Source: an uncultured bacterium (GTDB lineage Bacteria > Cyanobacteriota > Vampirovibrionia > Gastranaerophilales > Gastranaerophilaceae). Taken from it: a stretch of DNA of 64,000 nt. Of this stretch, positions 26,014 to 35,973 are shown in pieces. Position 1 is the first letter of the stretch; each line of letters opens with the position of its first letter. The position numbers and the translations under genes are program-made. Under the pieces are notes generated by a model. That model made no database searches. It was not told the DNA's origin and saw only the letters and a program-made list of their open reading frames with translations. The DNA is taken from NCBI GenBank assembly GCA_902462155.1, contig CABQAQ010000003.1, forward strand, positions 1 through 64,000, given 5' to 3'.

Positions 26014-28818
26014 TTATGAATCTTTATTAATACTATATCCTAGAGTTTCAAGTAAGGTATTTACATCAGATTCTTCTTTATTATTTTTAGAAGTTTTGTT
26101 AGATTTATCTAAGTATTCTTGTAGAATACTTACGGATTCTGTTTGTTGTGAATTTAGAGTAGAAAGAATAGAGTTCAGATTTTTAAGATTTGATTCTGCA
26201 CTAGAGATAGAGTTTTGGATATTTGTTTTTAGTTTATTTAAGGCATTATCATTTTTTAAGATAATATTATCTATTTTAGCTTTTTCTTTAGAGAATTTAG
26301 AATTAGAATCTAAAATATTAATAACAGATGACTCAAGATTAGATGCTGTTTGAGTAAATTTAGTTTTTGCATTAGCTACATCAACAGATTTAAGTTTTTC
26401 TGTATCAAGAGATAATGAGCCGTCTTTATTTTTAGATATACCAATATCATTATTTACCAGATTGTTAATTTGATCATTTAGCTCTTCATTTAATTTTTTA
26501 ATAACTTGTTTATATTGTAAAGCACCTCCGGATTTTGTTGTTGATTTAATTAAAGATTGAGTCTGGTTATATTGGTCTATAAATTTCTGTATAGAATCAG
26601 AAGAGTTATCCGTATAGATTTTATATTCTTCCTGGATAGTTACCTCTTCTAAAATGGTTTTATCGACTACTGTAAATGTCAATGTAGTACCGGAAGGAAT
26701 CGTTCCATCTGTTGTTGTAATTTTAAACTTGCCATTTTTACCTGTAAAATACAAGGATCCGTCATTTGTCGTATAAAATTGTATATTTTCGTTTTCAGGG
26801 CTAGTTATTATGTAGTCAGTACCGGCATCTTGACCTTTTGTATAGTTATCTATATTAAATCCCATAGCCTGTAGCGTTGATAAAAGGTTTTCATCCTGAT
26901 CTAATTGACTTTGTCCTGTTGTAGTTAGAGATATATCTAATGTATGATTACTTAAATTATAATGCTGATATACGTTAGTATAGTCAGGGTTTAAAATATA
27001 AGCTAATTGGGAAGCAATATTACCTAACGTTGTATTTTTATCAATAGTTATGGATTGACCACCTAATGTATATGTTCCTGTGTTAAAAGAGGAATAATGT
27101 GTCTGATTATCGAAGAAATTTAATTTTTCAACAAGTGCTTGGCTTTCTTTTGAGCCTTCTGTTGCTTTGAAGGAGATAGATGATACATTAGCTGATGTTG
27201 TTATTCCTATGTTGCCATATTTTAGTCCGGCAGAACCTGCAGATGCAATGGATAGAGCAGTATGAATTTTATCTGTGAGTTCTCCTATTGTAGTATCAGC
27301 ATTAAATTCGATTGTTTGTGTGCTAGGATTAGTACCTTGAATTTCTATATTAAAAGAAAATGTAGTAGACCTATCTATATTCTCTATAATGTCGGATATT
27401 TTTGTATATGATTGAAGACTTGGCGCAGAGAGGCTTAGGCTAAAAGCTTGAGCCGGTCTATCTTGGAATGTAATACTGTAATCGCCTTTAGTTAAATTTC
27501 CACCAATTACGATATTTTTAACTGCATTACTGGTTGTAGATCCGGAATCGGATTGAAGAACCTCCTGAGAAGTAACCTTGCCATCTTTTACTGTAAATTG
27601 AAAGACAGTACCAGAAGCAATATCGTTTTTTGCTGTTAAATAAAAAAAACCATTATTGGTTGAAAAACATAGTCGGTTATCACGTCTAGAGGCAAATTGT
27701 ACATTTTCATTTTCAGGGCTAGTTATTGTGAAAGCAGTATCAGCATTTGAGGCTTTTATATAATGTGAGTTAAACCCCATATTATATAGTGAGCTTATAA
27801 TAGAATCATTAAATTCTCCTGGAGTTTTAGTAGTTACATTTAAATTATTATTAGCGATTTCTATGTCTAAGTCAAAGTCTGAAAGTGCATTTTTTAGTTT
27901 CCCTTGAATAGATTTTAGAGTATCACTTTCATCAATAGTTATGGATTGGCCATTTAAGGTATATGTTCCTGTTTTTAAAGAGGAATAATGTGTTGAGTCA
28001 TTGGAAAAATTTAATTTTTCAACAAGTTGTTGACTTTCTGCTGAGTCAGTATTTGCTTGGAATGTTACGGATGATACATTATCAGACCTTGTTATTTTTA
28101 TTTGGCCATCTTTTAGTTCAGCAGAACCTGCATTTGCATCAGATAGAACGGTATTAATTTTATCTGTGAGTTCTACTATATTATTATTTATATTAAATTC
28201 TATTTCTAATTGGTTAGCATTTCCGGAAAGATCTTTAGTCTGTATATAAAAAGAATGTGTTGTTGTTGTAGTATCTTCTATATTTATAAATTCATATAAT
28301 TTGGTATAAGAATTTACAGCATTACTATAATTAAAGCCTGAGTGTTGTTGAATTTGACAAAGTGTAGCGTTAGCATTATCTACTGAGATGGTATAAGTTC
28401 CATCAGTTACGTTCCGAACTGTGATAGATTCAATTTCATTACTAGTAGGAGTGGTGGTTCCATTACTAATTGGGGTTCCGTTGACAGCAATATTTTTAAC
28501 TTCTGAAACAGTTTTTTCTTGAGTCGTTTGTACTTCTCGAGTGGCGGTTTCGGTTGAGAGATTATTTAGTTGATAGGCGGAGTTAGCAAGAGCAACAAGG
28601 GAAGATTTAATGGAGTCAATGGCCATAGCTTTAATAGAATTTTTAGATCCATAAGATTCTCTTAAAGACACAACAGTATTTTTGTTACTTTTTATTAATT
28701 CTAAAATAGAGTTGCTTGAGCCGGTAGAAGACTGTAGTCCTAGAGAGCCGCTATTATTTAGTAGAGCTTGAGCTATTTGCATATTAAAGCTTAGATTATT
28801 ATTTGAAACTCCATCCAT
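26014..28818 (-). CDS. Giant FliD-like/hook-associated-type surface protein with internal duplication
   Basis: The 934-residue Ser/Thr/Asn-rich protein has no signal peptide. Residues 1-100 are helical. Two copies of a beta-rich unit follow at about 107-420 and 433-730. They share VKNI, ELTDKI, VEKLNF, THYSS, GTYTLxGQSITID, MGFN and ITSPENEN in the same order. Residues about 745-920 are coiled-coil with FliD_C-like sequence (KFIDQYNQTQSLIKSTT, GGALQY). The layout (helical ends, beta middle) and the fliD neighbour suggest a cap, hook-associated or filament-associated protein exported by the flagellum. It is much longer than ordinary FliD. Start ATG 28818 follows a CAAGGAG-type Shine-Dalgarno. 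Confidence 0.72.
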   Translation of the reverse strand: MDGVSNNNLSFNMQIAQALLNNSGSLGLQSSTGSSNSILELIKSNKNTVVSLRESYGSKNSIKAMAIDSIKSSLVALANSAYQLNNLSTETATREVQTTQEKTVSEVKNIAVNGTPISNGTTTPTSNEIESITVRNVTDGTYTISVDNANATLCQIQQHSGFNYSNAVNSYTKLYEFINIEDTTTTTHSFYIQTKDLSGNANQLEIEFNINNNIVELTDKINTVLSDANAGSAELKDGQIKITRSDNVSSVTFQANTDSAESQQLVEKLNFSNDSTHYSSLKTGTYTLNGQSITIDESDTLKSIQGKLKNALSDFDLDIEIANNNLNVTTKTPGEFNDSIISSLYNMGFNSHYIKASNADTAFTITSPENENVQFASRRDNRLCFSTNNGFFYLTAKNDIASGTVFQFTVKDGKVTSQEVLQSDSGSTTSNAVKNIVIGGNLTKGDYSITFQDRPAQAFSLSLSAPSLQSYTKISDIIENIDRSTTFSFNIEIQGTNPSTQTIEFNADTTIGELTDKIHTALSIASAGSAGLKYGNIGITTSANVSSISFKATEGSKESQALVEKLNFFDNQTHYSSFNTGTYTLGGQSITIDKNTTLGNIASQLAYILNPDYTNVYQHYNLSNHTLDISLTTTGQSQLDQDENLLSTLQAMGFNIDNYTKGQDAGTDYIITSPENENIQFYTTNDGSLYFTGKNGKFKITTTDGTIPSGTTLTFTVVDKTILEEVTIQEEYKIYTDNSSDSIQKFIDQYNQTQSLIKSTTKSGGALQYKQVIKKLNEELNDQINNLVNNDIGISKNKDGSLSLDTEKLKSVDVANAKTKFTQTASNLESSVINILDSNSKFSKEKAKIDNIILKNDNALNKLKTNIQNSISSAESNLKNLNSILSTLNSQQTESVSILQEYLDKSNKTSKNNKEESDVNTLLETLGYSINKDS

Positions 28819-29220
28819 AGTATTAGTTTTCTCCTTGTCGTTATTATATTTTGTGTATTTTATTCCACAAATGTAGTAGAAAATAACAATAAATTCGGAA
28901 AGTGTAACAAATTATTAAAATTATTTTTATAGAAATATACAAAGATCGAATAAATTATAGGATTTATATAGCAGTTTGAGCTAAAATTGTAAGCTTGAAG
29001 ATGTTTTTTAGATCTTGTACGGTAAAAATTGCAAACAAGTTTAAAATGACATTATAACTATCTTTTAAACATATTTAGTGGAAAATATATAAGTATCTAA
29101 ATTTTTTAATTGAACTGCCGATGATAAAAGTATGAATATAAAAAAGGTTTTTGTGTAAATTTTTGCGACTAAGCTAGAAAGTATGATAAATAATAAGAAA
29201 AATATGATATAATAAAAGTA
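28819..29220. other. 402-base intergenic stretch
   Basis: Divergent region between the giant FliD-like gene (minus strand) and the RNA gene (plus strand). It contains the extended -10 of the RNA at 29206-29213. A weak sigma-28-like site reads on the minus strand as TAAACTTG (29043-29036), 12 bp, ACCGTACA (29023-29016); it would give a leader of about 190 bases. No open frame, tRNA or repeat was seen. Confidence 0.5.
29205..29213 (+). promoter_or_regulatory. Extended -10 promoter of the structured RNA
   Basis: TGATATAAT at 29205-29213 is an extended -10 (TG, one base, TATAAT). It lies seven to eight bases before the first paired base of the RNA at 29221. No convincing -35 box was found, which is usual for extended -10 promoters. 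Confidence 0.65.
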
Positions 29221-29408
29221 ACCTTATATGGGTGATAATTTTGTTCCTACATTTAAATAAATAGGGTATAAGATGACTCGTAAATAATGAAGTATACCAA
29301 CCCTTGAAAGAAACAAGGTTTAGAGTTGGAAACGGAATTTATTTTGGCGCTAACCCACCTGCTGGAGAATAGCAGGTAACAAAATTAGCTCATATAAGGC
29401 CTTTTTAT
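29221..29408 (+). ncRNA. Free-standing structured RNA, 6S-like candidate
   Basis: About 185 bases, no open frame. The two ends pair: CCTTATATG (29222-29230) with CATATAAGG (29391-29399), continued by TAATTTTGTT near the 5' end with AACAAAATTA on the 3' side. Inside lies a hairpin ACCTGCT/AGCAGGT (29357-29377) on the 3' strand. A second hairpin (CCTTG/CAAGG) and a GGTATA/TATACC pairing lie in the apical half. The closing helix is followed at once by T-rich sequence, a built-in terminator. Length, long closing helix, unpaired middle and 3'-strand hairpin fit 6S RNA, which binds RNA polymerase. It does not match the SRP, tmRNA, RNase P or common riboswitch motifs I know. Confidence 0.6.
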
Positions 29409-29498
29409 TTTTAGTAAGTTTTAATTATGATTTATTTAGCAAAATTAAGTTAGAAATAATATAAATAACAAGAAGTTTCGTAAATAAAAGTAAAATCT

Positions 29499-29528
29499 TT
29501 GACAAGAAAGATATTTTTGTAGTGTAAT
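29499..29528 (+). promoter_or_regulatory. Sigma-70-type promoter upstream of smc
   Basis: TTGACA (29499-29504), 18-bp spacer, TGTAAT (29523-29528), 48 bases before the smc start. It separates smc-scpA-scpB from the RNA gene. Confidence 0.6.
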
Positions 29529-29575
29529 AAAAAATGTATAAGTGTCATTTAGGGCTTGGGAAGATTTTTTTATAA

Positions 29576-32500
29576 ATGTTTATAAAACAATTAGAAGTCG
29601 ATAACTTCAAATCATTTGCTAATCAGGTAACAATACCTTTTTTAAAGGGATTTACTACTATTTCCGGACCAAATGGATCAGGTAAGAGTAATATTATAGA
29701 TTCTATTTTGTTTGCTTTAGGTTTATCATCGTCCAGAACATTAAGAGCAGAAAAACTTTTTCACCTTATTTCGACACATACAAAAAGGAATGAGGCATTT
29801 GTAAAAGTAACATTTGCTCTTGAAGATGAAGCTAATAGCGAGTTTACAGTAGCAAGGCGTATAAAGAAAACATCATCAGGATTTAATAGTATTTATTATT
29901 ATAATGATAAAATATGTACATTATCACAGATCCATATAGAACTTGAGAAGTATAATATTACACCAAATAGTTATAATGTTATGATGCAAGGAGATGTTAC
30001 AAGTATTACGGCTTGTTCGGGAACGGAAAGACGTAAGATTATTGATGAAATAGCAGGTGTAGCAGATTTTGACAGAAGAATAGAACAAGCTGAAAATGAA
30101 CTTGAAACAGTTGAATCTAGAGTAGAGAGATCAATACTTATTCTAAACGAGGTAGATGTTTCTTTAGAACAGTTGAAAGAGGAAAGAGAACAGGCTTTAA
30201 AATATAAAGAATTAAAAGATGAAAAAAGTAAATTAGAAAGCCAAATAAATATAGCAAAGTATTTTAATATAAAAAAGTCATTAGAGTTAGTGCACGAAAA
30301 TATATTAGAATTTGAAAAAAAGAAAAAAGATGAAAAAGTTAAATTAGAAGAAATTTTAGTAGATTTAAAATCAAAGCAAGAAAGTTTTAAAGAGCTATCA
30401 GATCTTATAAAAGAAAAAGGCGAAACACAGCAGCTTGAAGTTAAAAAGCAAGCAGAAGAATTAAAAGCCTCAATAGAAATAAAGAATTCATCTATAATAT
30501 TTGCAGATAAGAATATACAGGATAATTTAAAGACTATTGAGAATGCAAAGAATGGGATATTAAATCTTGAAAAGAAAATAGATGATTGTAAATTAAAAAT
30601 AGAATCAAAGCTATTAGATATAAAAAGAGTAGAAGAAGAAAAAGAAAAAGAAAAAGAGATATTAAAACAGATACTGGAAGAAGTATCAGGATTAAATCAA
30701 AGTGCAGACGAGCAGTTACTAAAAAGGAGTAGCTTAAGAAAAGAGTTAGAAGAAACAAAAGATAAAGAACTAGATATTCAAAAAGAAAAGATACCGTTAG
30801 AAACAGAGCTTGCAAATTTAAAAAAGCAACTAGAGACAGGAAAATTAAATTTAGAGAAGCTTAAGAGTATTGACTTTGAAGAGAGAAAAGATAAACTGGT
30901 TTTAGAAGAAGAACAGTTAAAAAAAGAATTAGAAGATTTTAAACAGATACAACAGAATAATTTATATGAACTGGATAAAGTAAAAAATGAAATAAATGAT
31001 CTTACATATACAATAAGGACAGCATCAAATAAAATAGCACAAATGGAAGGCCAAAAGATGGCATTTGAAGAAGCAAATTTTGGTCGAGCTATTGATATAA
31101 TATTGGATTCAAATCTAGCGGGAGTACATGCTCCTTTAGCCCAGTTAGCGCAGGTGGATAAAGAATATTCTTTAGCTTTAGAGATAGCTATGGGAGCAAG
31201 AATGAAGCATATAGTTGTGGATGATGATTTTACAGCAAGAAAAGCTATAGAAATATTAAAGTCATCAAATGCAGGTAGGGCTACATTTTTACCATTGAAT
31301 AAGATAAAAAGAGCTCCATCTTCTTTAAGGACCCCAAATGATAGAGGTGTTGTTGATTTTGCTATTAATCTTATAGATTTTGATGATATATATACAGATG
31401 CATTTTATTTAGCATTAGGAGAAACTTTAATAGTAGAGGATTATTCTACAGCGCAGAAGTTTATAGGGAAATATAAGATGGTAACATTATCCGGTGAATT
31501 ATTTGAAAAAACCGGTGCTATTACAGGCGGATCATCAAATAACCGTAGTCGAATAAGATTCAGTCAATCTCAAGATGAAGAATTAAATGAGTATAAAACA
31601 AGATTAAGTGGTTTAGAATCAAAGCTATTGAATTTAGAATCCAAAAAGACAGAATTAGAAAACAAACAAGATAAGGTAAGATTTGAGTATTCTAATTTAA
31701 ATAATGAGTATTCCAAAGTAAAAATAGAATTAGCAAGTATTTTAAGGAATCAAGAAGAATCAAGAAGTAATATAGAAAATCAAGCAAAGCAAATAGAAAT
31801 AATAGAGCCAAAGATTCCTGAAATAGAAAAGAGATTGGATGAACTTGAAATAAAAGAGTTTGACCTTCAGAACAGAATATTAAAATTAGACGAGGAAATA
31901 AGCGAAATAGAATCAAAAATGAGCGAATCCGAGTTAAGTAAGTTAAAAGAGAAAACAGAGTCAATAGAATTAAAAATAAAGAGATTTGATAATCAAATTA
32001 ATATATTTAATAACGATATAAATGATTTTAATAGAGATATTAATTTTAATATAGAAGTTATTAAAACAAAAAATGAACAAATAGAGAAATTATTAAAAGA
32101 TAATGAGATATTAAAGACAGATAAAGAGAAGTTTAAAATAGATATAGAAGGATTAAAAAATCAATTAGAAGAATTAAATGTAAAATTAGAAGAATTATCA
32201 AAAAACTTATCAGAATACCAAGAGAAAAGAGATAATCTGGATAAGGAAATAAGAGAACTATTAAATAAAGAAGCATTAATAGAAAATAATCAAGAGCGAA
32301 TTAATGAGCAGATAGAATCTTTCAAATCAAGAAGGAGAGAATTAGAACCTCAACTGAATGAAATAATAAAAGAATTAGAAGAGGCAAAGTATATTATATC
32401 TAAATTAGAAGTTCCTAAGCTAAGTATAGATGAAATAAATACAGGAATTAACAGATTAACAAAGAAAATGGAATCCTTAGAACCTGTGAATATGAGATCA

Positions 32501-33070
32501 ATAACTTCATACGAAGAGGTATTATTAAGGAAAGAAGAGTTACAGAATAGAATAGACACCCTATCGAATGAAAGGAAAGAGATTCATCAAAGGATGTCAA
32601 GTTATGAGAAATTAAAAAAGGATACATTTTTAGAAACATATAATCAGGTAAATAATAATTTTAAAGAGATATTTCAAGCATTATCAGATGGAGAGGGGAC
32701 GTTAATATTAGATAACGTAGAGGATCCATTTACAGGTGGATTAACAATAGAAGCACAACCGAGAGATAAAAAGAAGCAAAGGCTAGAGCTTATGAGTGGA
32801 GGAGAGAAATCATTAACAGCACTAGCGTTTGTGTTTGCAATACAGAAGTATATGCCTGCACCATTTTATGCATTTGATGAAGTAGATATGCACTTAGATG
32901 GTATAAATGTAGAAAAGTTATCAGAAATGATTCAGAAACAATCAAAAAATACACAATTTATAGTAGTAAGTTTAAGAAAACCTATGATAGAATCAGCAAA
33001 TAGAACAATAGGTGTAACTCAAAAAGATAAGGGGATAACAAGAGTAACAGGGGTTAAGTTAAGAGATTAG
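29576..33070 (+). CDS. smc: Chromosome segregation protein SMC
   Basis: ATPase of the bacterial condensin. The 1164 residues have the canonical layout. The N-terminal ATPase half has Walker A GPNGSGKSN near 32. A first long coiled coil spans about 170-500. The hinge covers about 510-660 (VHAPLAQLAQV, then MGARMKHIVVDDD). A second coiled coil spans about 670-1000. The C-terminal half has signature LMSGGEKSLTALAF near 1072 and Walker B FYAFDEVDMHLDG near 1097. scpA starts four bases after the stop, so the condensin subunits are made from one operon. Confidence 0.97.
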   Translation: MFIKQLEVDNFKSFANQVTIPFLKGFTTISGPNGSGKSNIIDSILFALGLSSSRTLRAEKLFHLISTHTKRNEAFVKVTFALEDEANSEFTVARRIKKTSSGFNSIYYYNDKICTLSQIHIELEKYNITPNSYNVMMQGDVTSITACSGTERRKIIDEIAGVADFDRRIEQAENELETVESRVERSILILNEVDVSLEQLKEEREQALKYKELKDEKSKLESQINIAKYFNIKKSLELVHENILEFEKKKKDEKVKLEEILVDLKSKQESFKELSDLIKEKGETQQLEVKKQAEELKASIEIKNSSIIFADKNIQDNLKTIENAKNGILNLEKKIDDCKLKIESKLLDIKRVEEEKEKEKEILKQILEEVSGLNQSADEQLLKRSSLRKELEETKDKELDIQKEKIPLETELANLKKQLETGKLNLEKLKSIDFEERKDKLVLEEEQLKKELEDFKQIQQNNLYELDKVKNEINDLTYTIRTASNKIAQMEGQKMAFEEANFGRAIDIILDSNLAGVHAPLAQLAQVDKEYSLALEIAMGARMKHIVVDDDFTARKAIEILKSSNAGRATFLPLNKIKRAPSSLRTPNDRGVVDFAINLIDFDDIYTDAFYLALGETLIVEDYSTAQKFIGKYKMVTLSGELFEKTGAITGGSSNNRSRIRFSQSQDEELNEYKTRLSGLESKLLNLESKKTELENKQDKVRFEYSNLNNEYSKVKIELASILRNQEESRSNIENQAKQIEIIEPKIPEIEKRLDELEIKEFDLQNRILKLDEEISEIESKMSESELSKLKEKTESIELKIKRFDNQINIFNNDINDFNRDINFNIEVIKTKNEQIEKLLKDNEILKTDKEKFKIDIEGLKNQLEELNVKLEELSKNLSEYQEKRDNLDKEIRELLNKEALIENNQERINEQIESFKSRRRELEPQLNEIIKELEEAKYIISKLEVPKLSIDEINTGINRLTKKMESLEPVNMRSITSYEEVLLRKEELQNRIDTLSNERKEIHQRMSSYEKLKKDTFLETYNQVNNNFKEIFQALSDGEGTLILDNVEDPFTGGLTIEAQPRDKKKQRLELMSGGEKSLTALAFVFAIQKYMPAPFYAFDEVDMHLDGINVEKLSEMIQKQSKNTQFIVVSLRKPMIESANRTIGVTQKDKGITRVTGVKLRD

Positions 33071-33074
33071 AATT

Positions 33075-33995
33075 ATGATACATAATAATTTTAGTAACAA
33101 TAGTATAAAAGAAGATATGAAAGATAGTTCTGATTTTTATAAAGAAGTAGAAGATAAGAATGATCTTATAGAAACTGAGAAGCGAATAGAGATAGAGCAT
33201 TTAGGATATGATAATGTATTTGAAACATCTGATGGGATATCGATACTTGTAAATTTAGCAAAGCAAGGGAAAGTGGATCCTTGGAATATAGATATAGTAG
33301 ATGTAACAGATAAATATTTAAAGAAATTAGTCGAAATGAAGAGTAATAATTTACGATTAACAGGACGTACGTTACTTTTTGCTGCGATATTATTAAGATT
33401 GAAGTCAAATATATTAGAGGGAGTAAGTGAAGAAATATTAAATGAATCACAGAATAATGGCGATGAAACAGATGATTACAATGATGAATACGAAGACTAT
33501 GAAGAAGATATAGAAGGGAGTAGTAGACCATTACCAACAAATAATGTAATATCCTTAGATGAAGTACTTGAAAGAAGAACATCAATAAGATTAAATAGAA
33601 GTAGAGTTGTAACATTAAAAGATTTAATAAGGCAATTAAAATTTTACGAGGAATTAGATAAAAAGCGAGCGTTAAAGAGCCAACTAGACCGAGCAAAAAG
33701 GCGAGTAAAATCGTATGCGAAATTTACGGCAGATGATATTATAAATATAGCACACGATGAGTATATAGAGAGATCAATAGCAACATTACACGAGAATTTG
33801 ATACATATATTTGAGAAAGAAGAGAGAGTAGAATTAAATACATTAACTTTACTTGGTATGGATAAGATAAGTGCATATATAGCGTTATTATTTTTAAGTG
33901 CAAGTGATGATTACGAGTTAGTGCAAGAAGAGTTTTATTCTGATTTATATGTAGTAAAAGAGAAGAAGTATGATGAATTAAAGCAGTTAGCGTGA
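33075..33995 (+). CDS. scpA: Segregation and condensation protein A
   Basis: The kleisin that bridges the SMC heads. The 306-residue product is longer than the usual 240-270 because of a polar N-terminal extension (about 40 residues) and an acidic Asp/Glu/Tyr-rich loop (about 130-160). The core is typical: ISILVNLAKQGKVDPWNIDIV near 55-75, RLTGRTLLFAAILLRLKS near 97-114, and a winged-helix C-terminus. It lies between smc and scpB. Confidence 0.93.
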   Translation: MIHNNFSNNSIKEDMKDSSDFYKEVEDKNDLIETEKRIEIEHLGYDNVFETSDGISILVNLAKQGKVDPWNIDIVDVTDKYLKKLVEMKSNNLRLTGRTLLFAAILLRLKSNILEGVSEEILNESQNNGDETDDYNDEYEDYEEDIEGSSRPLPTNNVISLDEVLERRTSIRLNRSRVVTLKDLIRQLKFYEELDKKRALKSQLDRAKRRVKSYAKFTADDIINIAHDEYIERSIATLHENLIHIFEKEERVELNTLTLLGMDKISAYIALLFLSASDDYELVQEEFYSDLYVVKEKKYDELKQLA

Positions 33996-34062
33996 TATAA
34001 TAGTAACGAATAGGCATATAAAACTAGGAATAAAAAAGTTAAAAATAAAAAGAAGAGAATAA

Positions 34063-34566
34063 ATGACATTACTAAAGACAAGAATAGAGGCAGTTTTATT
34101 TGTAACAGCAAATCCAATGACGATATCTGAGATATCAGAAGTTCTGGAAGTAGAGGAGCAAGATGTTGAAGAGGCATTATTGAATTTAATGTTTGACTAT
34201 TCTTCAAGTGATGGAGCATTAGAGATAGATGATGAGAATGGTTATATATTACAAGTAAAGAAAGAGCATTTAGATATAGTAGAAAAGTTATGTCCGGTAG
34301 AACTTAGACCGGCAGTATTAAAGACATTAAGTGTAATAGCATTAAAAGAGCCTATACGTCAAGCTTATTTAAAGGAGCTAAGGGGATCAGATGCCTATGA
34401 ACACGTTTCAGAGTTAGTAGAAAAAGGTTTAATAACAAGAACGAAAGATCCAAATGGGAGATCATATAACTTAAAAACAACAAAGAAATTTAACGAATAT
34501 TTTAAATTAAAAGGTGACACTCAAGCACTTGCAAAAATATTAGATATAGAAAAAGCTAAAGGTTAA
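34063..34566 (+). CDS. scpB: Segregation and condensation protein B
   Basis: Winged-helix dimer that stabilises the ScpA-SMC complex. The 167-residue product has IEAVLFVTANPMTISEISEVL at the start, RPAVLKTLSVIALKEPIRQAYLKELRGSDAYEHVSELVEKGLI near 88-130, and GRSYNLKTTKKFNEYF near the end. All are standard ScpB features. It follows scpA by 67 bases. Confidence 0.95.
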   Translation: MTLLKTRIEAVLFVTANPMTISEISEVLEVEEQDVEEALLNLMFDYSSSDGALEIDDENGYILQVKKEHLDIVEKLCPVELRPAVLKTLSVIALKEPIRQAYLKELRGSDAYEHVSELVEKGLITRTKDPNGRSYNLKTTKKFNEYFKLKGDTQALAKILDIEKAKG

Positions 34567-34720
34567 TTAAAGAATAAAGGGTTAAGAGAAATATTTAATT
34601 AATTTTAAATATATGAAAGTTTAGAATTAATTTTGTTAAATAGTTATTAAAAATATAAAATACAGGTTATAAATTTTGAATTAAAAGTTTTATATTAAAT
34701 AAAAGTATATTGTCGAGAGT

Positions 34721-34757
34721 AAACAAAAAAGGCAAGGATAAAAATAAATCCTTGCCA
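34721..34757 (-). terminator. Intrinsic terminator of the oad operon
   Basis: A 9-bp perfect stem GGCAAGGAT/ATCCTTGCC (34731-34739 with 34748-34756). Reading on the minus strand it is followed by TTTTTTGTTT, so it ends the transcript of the decarboxylase operon just after the beta-subunit stop. Confidence 0.9.
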
Positions 34758-34780
34758 AGAATGAAAAAAGGGATATAAAA

Positions 34781-35950
34781 TTATCCGCAAATAGCAAGTA
34801 ACACACCTGCAGCAACAGCAGAGCCGATGACTCCAGCAACATTAGGTCCCATAGCGTGCATAAGCAAATAATTTTGAGGATTGGCTTCTAATCCCACTTT
34901 ATTAACAACCCTAGCAGCCATAGGCACAGCAGATACACCAGCAGCACCTATTAAAGGATTGATAGGGTCTTTAGAGAATTTATTCATAATTTTACCAAAA
35001 ATAACCCCCATAGCAGTAGCAAAAGAGAATGCTAACAGACCTAGAATAAGAATATATAAAGTCTGAATAGTTAAAAATTGACTGGCTTGTAATTTAGAAC
35101 CAACAGATAATCCAAGAAGAATAGTAACAATATTAATAAACTCATTTTGTAAAGTATTAGATATTCTACTTATAACGCCACATTCTTTAGCTAAATTACC
35201 AAAAGCTAAAGCACCGATTAAAGGGCAAGCATCAGGTAAGAAAATGATACAAAGGCTTAAAACAAGTAAAGGGAAAATAATTTTTTCTCTTTGGGAAACA
35301 GGTCTTAATTGCCTCATTTCAATTTTGCGTTCTTCTTCTGTAGTTAAGAATTTCATAATAGGAGGTTGAATGATAGGGACTAAAGCCATATAAGAATAAG
35401 CAGCAACAGCAATAGCACCTAAAAGGTGAGGAGCTAATTTAGAAGTAACAAAAATAGATGTAGGTCCATCAGCACCACCTATAATTCCAATAGAAGCAGC
35501 TTCGGTTAAATTAAAACCTAAAAGCAAAGCAAGAATTAAAGTAGAAAAAATACCAAATTGAGCAGCCCCACCTAATAAAGCGGTTTTAGGATTAGCCAGT
35601 AAAGGTCCAAAGTCTGTCAAAGCACCTACACCCATAAAGATAAATAATGGAAATAATCCTGACTGTATCCCCATATTATAAATAATACCTAAAAACCCAT
35701 TTTCACCGGCAATATTAGCCACAGGTATATTAGCTAACAACCCTCCAAAGGCAATAGGAACAAGTAATAAAGGTTCAAATTGCTTTTTAATACCTAAAAA
35801 TAGAAGAAAAAAGCAAACAAGAATCATAATAGGAACACCAAACATATGTAAAACTTGTTCAATCCCTGATAAATTAGGGTCAGCAGATAAAATAAAGTTT
35901 GCAATACCGGTTGATTGCCATAAACTATTTAAACTTTCTAAAATATTCAT
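34781..35950 (-). CDS. oadB: Sodium-pumping decarboxylase beta subunit
   Basis: Integral membrane subunit that decarboxylates carboxybiotin and exports Na+. The 389-residue product has about nine to ten membrane segments. Family hallmarks: GVGALTDFGPLLANPKTALLG near 107-127, GIIGGADGPTSIF near 155-167 with the conserved Asp in GGADGPT, and a C-terminal LMHAMGPNVAGVIGSA. The upstream alpha and gamma genes make an oxaloacetate-decarboxylase-type complex most likely, but beta subunits of methylmalonyl- and glutaconyl-CoA decarboxylases are very similar. Confidence 0.93.
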   Translation of the reverse strand: MNILESLNSLWQSTGIANFILSADPNLSGIEQVLHMFGVPIMILVCFFLLFLGIKKQFEPLLLVPIAFGGLLANIPVANIAGENGFLGIIYNMGIQSGLFPLFIFMGVGALTDFGPLLANPKTALLGGAAQFGIFSTLILALLLGFNLTEAASIGIIGGADGPTSIFVTSKLAPHLLGAIAVAAYSYMALVPIIQPPIMKFLTTEEERKIEMRQLRPVSQREKIIFPLLVLSLCIIFLPDACPLIGALAFGNLAKECGVISRISNTLQNEFINIVTILLGLSVGSKLQASQFLTIQTLYILILGLLAFSFATAMGVIFGKIMNKFSKDPINPLIGAAGVSAVPMAARVVNKVGLEANPQNYLLMHAMGPNVAGVIGSAVAAGVLLAICG

Positions 35951-35973
35951 ACTTTTAAATCCTTAATATAAAC

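Noticed and set aside
28860..28875. Sequence similar to a DnaA box (TTATTCCACA)
   Set aside because: Contains an extra base relative to TTATCCACA, occurs singly and has no origin context.
29221..29408. Cobalamin or c-di-GMP riboswitch as identity of the structured RNA
   Set aside because: The core consensus blocks of these riboswitches are not present, and the element ends in its own terminator 170 bases before smc with a separate promoter in between.
33166..34219. Long minus-strand open frames (up to 176 codons) across scpA/scpB
   Set aside because: Translations are Leu/His/Tyr-rich with no domain; the plus strand holds complete scpA and scpB.
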